This document shows, piece after piece, positions 7,648-12,235 of a stretch of 14,231 bases of DNA; positions within the stretch are counted from its first letter, which is position 1; each line of letters begins with the position of its first letter. Made by a program: the position numbers and the translations under genes. The stretch is taken from NCBI GenBank assembly GCA_029259995.1, contig JAJDEC010000369.1:1-14231 (forward strand), given 5' to 3'. Source of the DNA: Phycisphaerae bacterium. GTDB lineage: Bacteria; Planctomycetota; Phycisphaerae; UBA1845; UTPLA1. The notes beneath the pieces were generated by a model. That model ran no database searches. It was not told where the DNA came from and was given only the letters and a program-made list of their open reading frames with translations.

Positions 7648-8340
7648 CTATTCGTCGATGCCGCAGACGCGCCGTTCCGCAGATTCGATGCTGGCAATGA
7701 AGTCCGCCGAATCTTCGGCGTCGCGCAGCTGCGACTGAAGTGCCGGATCGATCAGGAGCCTGCATAATCGCCCGAAGAATAACAAGTGTTCTTTCGTATC
7801 CGGACAGCAGACGACGAAGAACAAGTCCGTCTTACCGCCGCCGCGTTCGCCAAAGTAGATTCCACTCAGTGTGCGGGCCGCCACGACGATCGGTCCCTCG
7901 GAAAACTGGGATCGCGCCGGATGCGGCACGGCCACGCCGTCCTGCAATGCCGTCGAATCTTCCCGCTCCCGTGCCTCCAGCCCTTCGAAGAGCGCTGCGG
8001 CATCGATGTATGGATCCACGCTCTCGGCCAGTTGCGCCAATTCCCGAAGGACTGAGGCCTTGGTTCGTGCGTCGAGATCGACGATGACGCCGTGCTCCTT
8101 GAGGGATGCGGAAATCAGAAGTTGACTTGCCAGTTCAGGATGTCGATCGCGAGCGCGCCGTTCAGTCAGTGTGTGAATATTTTCCTCAATCCAGTTCCAG
8201 ACTTCGCCTGTGCGAAATCGCCAGACGTTTCCGACTTTCGTTGCGGGCAGAATGCGCGCCTCGACCAGACGCACGACTTCCCGAGTCGATACGTGCAGGC
8301 TTCTCGCCACATCCTGAATGTTCATGAACTGCTTTGGCAT
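7648..8340 (-). CDS. HTH (excisionase-type) and PTS EIIA domain fusion protein
   Basis: This 230-residue protein joins a DNA-binding domain to a phosphotransferase domain. Residues 6-55 match the excisionase/HTH_17 fold ('MNIQDVARSLHVS', then 'VGNVWRFRTGEVWNWIEENI'). Residues about 75-225 match the PTS EIIA type-2 (fructose/nitrogen) fold: the active-site His is H140 in 'DGVAVPHPAR', and H185 in 'KEHLLFFGRL' corresponds to the second conserved His. Family knowledge: EIIA-Ntr proteins take a phosphate from NPr and act mainly as regulators. With no EIIB/EIIC genes nearby, a signalling role is likelier than sugar uptake, and the HTH suggests phosphorylation-dependent DNA binding, which is inference. 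The ATG at 8340 is preceded by GAGGA; a TTG five codons upstream (8355) overlaps that site and is rejected. The gene is the last of five on the minus strand, 234 bases after rnd, and may have its own promoter; a TAAAAT at 8461-8456 is a possible -10 without a good -35. Confidence 0.88.
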   Translation of the reverse strand: MPKQFMNIQDVARSLHVSTREVVRLVEARILPATKVGNVWRFRTGEVWNWIEENIHTLTERRARDRHPELASQLLISASLKEHGVIVDLDARTKASVLRELAQLAESVDPYIDAAALFEGLEAREREDSTALQDGVAVPHPARSQFSEGPIVVAARTLSGIYFGERGGGKTDLFFVVCCPDTKEHLLFFGRLCRLLIDPALQSQLRDAEDSADFIASIESAERRVCGIDE

Positions 8341-8538
8341 ATTCCTCACGACCAATTCGGCGGACGCACGACATCGTCGGCTCGGGCGTCCTTCCCGATT
8401 CGAACACGCGATCCGGGTTGTCAGTTACCGGAGTCATCGTCAGCTCAAACCTACCATTTTAGACAACAGATTGCTTCAAACGCTAGGGCTGAGGTGTTCG
8501 TGGCGGGTTAGAAGTGTGTAAAAACAGTGTTTTCAGCG

Positions 8539-8552
8539 TTCCGAGAGCGGAA
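8539..8552 (-). terminator. Candidate 3' hairpin of rnd
   Basis: TTCCG and CGGAA (8539-8543 and 8548-8552) form a perfect five-pair stem with a four-base loop, 22 bases beyond the rnd stop. In the minus direction it is followed about 15 bases later by a second AT dyad and a short T run (8524-8520). It could end the rnd transcript weakly, but the arrangement is not canonical. Confidence 0.3.
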
Positions 8553-8574
8553 TTGGCGTCTGAGAATCGCGGGA

Positions 8575-9765
8575 TTACGTGGCCACAATGATTTGATGAT
8601 CTCCGTTGTTTCGCTGAATCTTGATGGAAGCGCGGCCTTCGATCATCTCTTCGAGGAGACGCCCCAGGCAGTCGGCCCGCCAGCCGGTCGTCAGGGGATT
8701 CTCTCTTCCCGCTTCGTCCGGTCGCGTATGGGAACGGACGAAATCCCGGAGCCACTGCTTCTTGCTGAGCAGGCCGTAGGACATGTGATTGTGAATGCAG
8801 AAGTCCTTGATCACGGCCGCAAGCACATCGATCAGAATGTCCTCGTGCGGTGCGTCTTCCTTGTTGGGGAGTTCCGGCCACTCCTCCTTGGGGATCTTCT
8901 TGGCGATTTCGATTGCCTTGGCGACGCGATCGATGCCGGCTCGAGCGAGATTCAGACCGCGAACAGAGCGAAGTTTGTCGGAATCCGTCCAGCCGCGCCG
9001 CGCGAGTTCGACGACGATGTGATCGCGAATGACCGTGCGGACGGGACGATTGTATTCCGTGGCAAGTTTCTCCCGCTCGTCGAGAATCGCGTATGCGATG
9101 GCCAGATCACGCGGTGACAATGCCCCGGCGCCCTTCAGGCGCTTCAGCCGTTGTTCCCGATCGTCGGTCGGCTCCGTCGCGCGACACATCGCATCGCATT
9201 CCTCCAGAAGCCACTCGACGCGATTCAGTTTTTCGAGCTTGCGTCGGAGTTTGTCGTGGATCCCGCGCAAGTAGGCGACGTCTTCCGCGGCGTAGAGAAT
9301 CTGGTCCTCGTGCAGCGGTCGTTGTCGCCAGTCCGACAGAGTATGCGCCTTGTGCATCTTGCTGTTGACTGCAATCCGCGCGAGACGGCTCAGGCTGATG
9401 GGATAACCATGCCCGACAAATCCGGCTGCGATTTGCAGGTCGAAAACGTTCTGCGGAGCGACGCCGAGAATATGCCAGGTTTGTGCAACATCTTCCGGTC
9501 CGGCGTGGACGATCTTCAGAATCTCGGGGGCGGCGACAAGCTTCCAGAAGGCCTCAACGCCGAACCCGACAAGGGGATCGATCAGAAATATCTCGCCCTC
9601 GGCGGCGACCTGGATCAGACAGACCTCGGGGCGGAATTGGTCCTCACCGACGAATTCCGTATCGAACTCAAATCCGCCGACGGTATGTAAACGATCACAG
9701 AGCGATAGGAACTCGCGCTCGTCGTCAATTAGTCGAGGGTCGGAATCGCTGCGTTGGGAGGTCAT
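8575..9765 (-). CDS. rnd: Ribonuclease D (DEDDy 3'-5' exoribonuclease with HRDC domain)
   Basis: This 396-residue cytoplasmic enzyme belongs to the DEDDy exonucleases; in E. coli RNase D trims 3' ends of tRNA precursors and other small RNAs. The catalytic residues are all visible: Exo I 'FDTEF' (D35, E37), Exo II 'HAGPEDV' (D92), and Exo III 'YAAEDVAY' (Y158, D162). The remainder contains an HRDC-like helical region around 215-290 ('LSPRDLAIAYAILDEREKLA', later 'KLRSVRGLN') and a further helical C-terminal part. Length is close to E. coli RNase D (375). The ATG at 9765 follows a poor ribosome-binding site (GATTCACGC); the N-terminus reads normally for the family. It lies 52 bases downstream of the membrane-protein gene on the same strand, so co-transcription is plausible. 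The combination with RNase R nearby points to stable-RNA maturation and decay. Confidence 0.95.
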   Translation of the reverse strand: MTSQRSDSDPRLIDDEREFLSLCDRLHTVGGFEFDTEFVGEDQFRPEVCLIQVAAEGEIFLIDPLVGFGVEAFWKLVAAPEILKIVHAGPEDVAQTWHILGVAPQNVFDLQIAAGFVGHGYPISLSRLARIAVNSKMHKAHTLSDWRQRPLHEDQILYAAEDVAYLRGIHDKLRRKLEKLNRVEWLLEECDAMCRATEPTDDREQRLKRLKGAGALSPRDLAIAYAILDEREKLATEYNRPVRTVIRDHIVVELARRGWTDSDKLRSVRGLNLARAGIDRVAKAIEIAKKIPKEEWPELPNKEDAPHEDILIDVLAAVIKDFCIHNHMSYGLLSKKQWLRDFVRSHTRPDEAGRENPLTTGWRADCLGRLLEEMIEGRASIKIQRNNGDHQIIVAT

Positions 9766-9817
9766 GCGTGAATCAGTATAAGCCTTTGCCGGATCGCGGC
9801 GAGGGGGCGCTTCGGAA

Positions 9818-10486
9818 TTAGCCGAAAAAGGACGCCACGGCGTCTACAAGGTCCTGAATGTGGCGCGTCACGAGCCACATCGGCACGACGGCGATACCGA
9901 CGCCCGCGAACACGAGACCGGCCCCGACGATGGAGGGAAGTTGCTCAACGTGTTTCAGCCGGCGCTCGAGTTGGGCGCGAATCCTTTCACACGATTCATG
10001 CGTCCCTTGTGAGGGGCATCCGGCAAATTGAATCGAGATGCTGCGCAACAATACGAATGCGTTGATCGAAATGCGGATCGATCCGTCCGCGGACGTCCAT
10101 TCGTCCTCATCGGATCGGCGAAAACCAGCTTCGTCATGTGTGACGATGGCGTCGATCAAACCGGTCCCGCAGCCGCGTGACACGTTATAGATGACAAATC
10201 CATCGCTCCGACCTGGAACGAGCTTGCGAAACAGGATGGCCAGTACGATCGCCGCGAGCCCGAGCATCCAGCCCGACCCGAATTGGATCGCGACCGGCAG
10301 GCTCCAAAGCAGCAACGGGGCCAGCACGACCGACAAGGCGATGAAATCCGATCGAGCCGACACGAGACAGGGCCGCGCGCTGCAGTTCATCAGGCCCAGC
10401 GAAAGAAAGTAGATGGCAACCGGCCCAGCACTTCCGATCAGCATGAGCACGTGATAGGCAATTTGGCCGTCGGCGAACTGGGCCAT
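9818..10486 (-). CDS. Membrane protein of unknown function
   Basis: I do not recognise this 222-residue protein. Four hydrophobic segments are likely to span the membrane: about 11-33, 47-69, 71-88 and 185-206. The hydrophilic part between the third and fourth (about 91-183) contains mixed alpha/beta sequence ('DGFVIYNVSRG', 'GSIRISINAFVLLRSISIQF'), an acidic turn 'SDEDEW' (125-130) and a charged helix ('HESCERIRAQLERRLKHVEQ'). The 90-residue domain would lie on one side of the membrane; three N-terminal spans put it opposite the N-terminus. No catalytic motif is obvious. The ATG at 10486 has only a weak GAG upstream; no better in-frame start is close. The stop is 52 bases from the rnd start. 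Confidence 0.75.
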   Translation of the reverse strand: MAQFADGQIAYHVLMLIGSAGPVAIYFLSLGLMNCSARPCLVSARSDFIALSVVLAPLLLWSLPVAIQFGSGWMLGLAAIVLAILFRKLVPGRSDGFVIYNVSRGCGTGLIDAIVTHDEAGFRRSDEDEWTSADGSIRISINAFVLLRSISIQFAGCPSQGTHESCERIRAQLERRLKHVEQLPSIVGAGLVFAGVGIAVVPMWLVTRHIQDLVDAVASFFG

Positions 10487-10608
10487 GTTGAATCTCGAGA
10501 GTCGAACGCGAAGTATTGGCGACGACGCAGCAACAGCATGCCGACGTCCTTGCCGGACATCTTGCGATACCGCGCCCAGCGCCGTCGTCGATTCAGCGCC
10601 GGGAGACT

Positions 10609-10998
10609 CTATTCATCTTCATCGGCAGCGGCGGGGCGGTCCACGTGCTCGCCTTTTTCCGCAACTTTCCGATAACCAAGGTATTTTATGACTTCAAGCA
10701 CCTCGGTCCAACTGGGAAATGGGCGATTGTTGGCACGTTTATACTCGTCGATCGCCATCACGAATTCGAATTGCTCCGGATCCAGTTCGCCTTCTTCGGC
10801 CGTGCGTCGGGATTCAGAACGGCGTCGGCCGGGACCGCGCCGACGTTCGAGCCCGTGTCGTCGATCGACGACAGATTTCCGCCGTTCAGGCGGCCCCTGG
10901 TTCGCCTCGTGAGAATCCGCATCGCCGGTGGACATTGACGATGCCGTGGCGACGTTCGCTTCAACTGATTCGGATGTCGATTTGAGATCCTGCGGCAT
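10609..10998 (-). CDS. Small Arg-rich protein with a conserved-looking C-terminal helix domain, function unknown
   Basis: This 129-residue protein falls into two parts. Residues 1-35 are polar and probably disordered; 36-66 contain many Arg pairs ('ERRKSVVDRRHGLERRRGPG'), suggestive of nucleic-acid or acidic-partner binding. Residues about 72-113 ('FEFVMAIDEYKRANNRPFPS', 'WTEVLEVIKYLGYRKVAEKG') look like a compact helical domain. From memory, the 'YKR.N.RPFP.W.EVLEV...LGYRKV' pattern recurs in small planctomycete proteins, but I cannot verify this here. The C-terminus is acidic (AAADEDE). The ATG at 10998 follows AGGGGG nine bases upstream. The gene lies 56 bases after the aspartate-tailed protein gene and 122 bases before the membrane-protein gene, all on one strand. 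Confidence 0.75.
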   Translation of the reverse strand: MPQDLKSTSESVEANVATASSMSTGDADSHEANQGPPERRKSVVDRRHGLERRRGPGRRRSESRRTAEEGELDPEQFEFVMAIDEYKRANNRPFPSWTEVLEVIKYLGYRKVAEKGEHVDRPAAADEDE

Positions 10999-11019
10999 AA
11001 CCGATAACCCCCTGTGATG

Positions 11020-11037
11020 CCGGGCGCGCGCGCCGGG
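11020..11037 (-). other. GC palindrome between two minus-strand genes
   Basis: A 12-base perfect palindrome of alternating GC (GGCGCGCGCGCC, 11023-11034) is flanked by further partly matching CC and GG. It sits about 18 bases beyond the stop of the aspartate-tailed gene and 22 bases before the next start. It can form a short hairpin with no T run. It may attenuate transcription, or it may mean nothing. Confidence 0.25.
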
Positions 11038-11054
11038 CTTGCAGGGTACATCGG

Positions 11055-11462
11055 CTACTCTTCGTCGTCGTTTGCGAAATCATCGTCGTCGTCATCGTCG
11101 TCGTCGACGAAGTAATCGTCGTCGTTGTCCTTGTCGTAGTCATCATCGTCCGAAAAGTCGTCGTCATCGTCGTCGAATTCGTCGTCATCGTCATCAAATG
11201 CCCCGTTGATGGACGCGCTGGATGCTTGTGCGTGCGTCACCAGGATTTCCGACGCGCTGACAAGATTTGACGATTCAACCAGGACGGCCACGCCGCGTCG
11301 GGGCGATTCACCGGGTTCGATGTCCGCAAGAATCGCCGCATCGCGGAGTACACTCCGCAAACGCATCGCCTCTTGTCGCGATCGGGCGAAAGCGATTTCG
11401 AGGAAGTTCAGTCTTGGTTGGAATTCCAAGGTCCTGCTGGAAGCACTTTTCAGTTCAATCAT
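11055..11462 (-). CDS. Small protein with a poly-aspartate tail, function unknown
   Basis: The 135-residue product has a folded-looking N-terminal part and an extreme acidic tail. Residues 15-78 ('FLEIAFARSRQEAMRLRSVL', then 'GVAVLVESSNLVSASEIL') resemble, in secondary-structure order, the DUF2007-type domain in which a strand and a helix precede a 'V.V...d...A.eil' element; this is a weak resemblance by eye. Residues 90-135 hold 31 Asp and 3 Glu in 46 positions, including a run of nine Asp (120-128), broken by Phe and Tyr. GAT and GAC codons are mixed, so the run is not a pure DNA triplet repeat. Such tails bind Ca2+, Mg2+ or basic proteins in other contexts; the Arg-rich product of the next gene is a conceivable partner, which is inference. 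The ATG at 11462 is preceded by GGTGGAG about ten bases upstream. The likely promoter is at 11627-11598. Confidence 0.75.
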   Translation of the reverse strand: MIELKSASSRTLEFQPRLNFLEIAFARSRQEAMRLRSVLRDAAILADIEPGESPRRGVAVLVESSNLVSASEILVTHAQASSASINGAFDDDDDEFDDDDDDFSDDDDYDKDNDDDYFVDDDDDDDDDFANDDEE

Positions 11463-11484
11463 CCCGCGACTTCTCCACCGAGCG

Positions 11485-11498
11485 ATCGACGTGTCGAT
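11485..11498. repeat. Short dyad ATCGAC-GT-GTCGAT
   Basis: Perfect six-base arms around a GT centre, 23-36 bases upstream of the start of the aspartate-tailed gene. It would lie in the leader if the promoter at 11598-11627 is right. TCGA/GATC words are very common in this DNA, which lowers its weight. Confidence 0.3.
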
Positions 11499-11511
11499 TT
11501 ACGCTTTACCT

Positions 11512-11545
11512 CATGTGTGTCTACCCACCAACGAGTCAACACATG
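11512..11545. promoter_or_regulatory. Operator-like dyad CATGTGT / ACACATG
   Basis: Two perfect seven-base arms, CATGTGT (11512-11518) and ACACATG (11539-11545), are separated by 20 bases. The centre is about 66 bases upstream of the aspartate-tailed gene. A minus-strand TTGACT (11539-11534) overlaps the right arm, although no good -10 box follows it. The spacing of the arm centres, 27 bases, is a little over two and a half helical turns, which is not the usual same-face spacing, so its role as an operator is uncertain. Confidence 0.35.
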
Positions 11546-11597
11546 CACCATGTCAGTCTGGCCGGCGACGCCGGGGCAAACTCATGCCGCGCGGCTA

Positions 11598-11627
11598 ATT
11601 CTGCAAAATTTCAATCGGCTGTGTCAA
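11598..11627 (-). promoter_or_regulatory. Candidate sigma70-type promoter for the five-gene minus-strand run
   Basis: On the minus strand a consensus TTGACA (11627-11622) is followed after 18 bases by CAGAAT (11603-11598), four of six matches to TATAAT. Transcription would start near 11591 and give a leader of about 130 bases before the aspartate-tailed gene. It is the best -35/-10 pair I found in the window. The same bases include the dyad AATTCTG / CAGAATT (11597-11603 and 11631-11637), whose left arm covers the -10 box. Confidence 0.45.
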
Positions 11628-11865
11628 GTACAGAATTTGCCTTCGGCCAGGTCCCGGGTGATTTCGAGAAAAAAAGTGCATCTCGGCTTGTCGGGTGGGC
11701 ACGGCGGCTTTGGCTCGATTGGCTGGCTGGCGACTGCCGAGGGATTGAGATAGTCAATCCGCGGGCGTTCCCCGAAATAAGGATCAAGAACCAGGAGGAA
11801 GATTCATCACGGGCTTGCGGGGACTGTTGACGGCTCTTGTCGACGCGGCAGCGGCGTTCGACCAT

Positions 11866-12073
11866 GTCCCCGCAGGGACGATTTGAAAACAGCCCAGCCC
11901 TTTTCAAGGCTCGGATTGCGACGAGCGTTTTCCTGCGCATCGTCGTCCCGGTGGGACGGCGCGAGCCGGGCGCGTGGCGCTCATTCCGTCCCTACCGGAC
12001 GGAGATTGGTAACTGGCGCCGCGCGCCCCAGCGATAAATCGCCGGGCTATCATCATTTGATCCCTCCGGGATC
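11866..12073. repeat. Cluster of five short hairpins, REP/MITE-like intergenic element
   Basis: Five compact inverted repeats occur within 208 bases: GTCCC-CGCA-GGGAC (11866-11879), CGTCCC-GGT-GGGACG (11944-11958), CCGTCC-CTACC-GGACGG (11986-12002), an imperfect CCC..GCGA-TAAA-TCGC.GGG (12026-12046), and GATCCC-TCC-GGGATC (12059-12073). Between the first two there is also AGCCCTT-TTC-AAGGCT with one bulge. Four of them share a core of three C facing three G, or the related GTCC/GGAC. I recall very similar arrays ('cccagcgataaatcgctggg' next to 'ccctccggg') scattered between genes in planctomycete and verrucomicrobial genomes, so this is probably one copy of a dispersed family. Only one copy is in this window and no transposase lies near it. 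Confidence 0.6.
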
Positions 12074-12163
12074 CTTCGCGGCGCAGAATCCAACTTTCAG
12101 AGTGTAACACGTCCTCATCTTCCAGAACGTGATGGCCGGCGTTCCGCGAATCCGTGAAGAACC

Positions 12164-12201
12164 AAAAAAAAAGCCCCTCGTCGCAGCGAGCGACGAGGGG
12201 C
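12164..12201 (-). terminator. Intrinsic terminator of the metalloprotease gene
   Basis: On the minus strand GCCCCTCGTCGC (12201-12190) pairs perfectly over 12 bases with GCGACGAGGGGC (12184-12173) around a five-base loop, followed at once by nine T (12172-12164). It lies 34 bases after the stop codon of the metalloprotease gene. This is a textbook Rho-independent terminator and the clearest regulatory element in the window. Confidence 0.93.
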
Positions 12202-12235
12202 GAGAGTCTCAGTTTTTCCTGGTCGATGGGCTCGA

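Larger units (their letters stand above)
11463..12235. other. Gene-free stretch of about 770 bases
   Basis: No reading frame here looks like a real gene: the open frames crossing it start antisense to the aspartate-tailed gene and have no family-like character. The stretch holds a likely minus-strand promoter (11598-11627), a 7-bp dyad (11512-11545), a 6-bp dyad (11485-11498), a five-hairpin cluster (11866-12073) and the intrinsic terminator of the metalloprotease gene (12164-12201). The part from 11640 to 11865 shows nothing I can name. Confidence 0.6.

Noticed and set aside
8353..8355. TTG start for the HTH-EIIA protein
   Set aside because: The ATG at 8340 has GAGGA just upstream, and the TTG would put that site inside the coding region.
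8092..8511. Plus-strand open frame of 139 codons
   Set aside because: It overlaps the HTH part of the EIIA fusion in antisense, with no ribosome-binding site or motif.
10487..10608. Small minus-strand gene beginning at 10560 (about 40 codons)
   Set aside because: It overlaps the membrane-protein start out of frame and has no ribosome-binding site or recognisable feature.
10961..11197. Thr/Met-rich open frame on the minus strand
   Set aside because: It is an out-of-frame reading of the GAY codons of the aspartate tail.
11060..11200. CRISPR or microsatellite reading of the TCGTCGTCG stretch
   Set aside because: There are no spacers or unit repeats; it is the coding sequence of an aspartate-rich tail with mixed GAT and GAC codons.
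11267..11830. Plus-strand open frame of 187 codons reaching into the gene-free stretch
   Set aside because: It begins antisense to the aspartate-tailed gene, lacks a ribosome-binding site and has no recognisable domain.
11866..12073. CRISPR array
   Set aside because: The hairpins differ in sequence and spacing and no direct repeat of constant length separates unique spacers.
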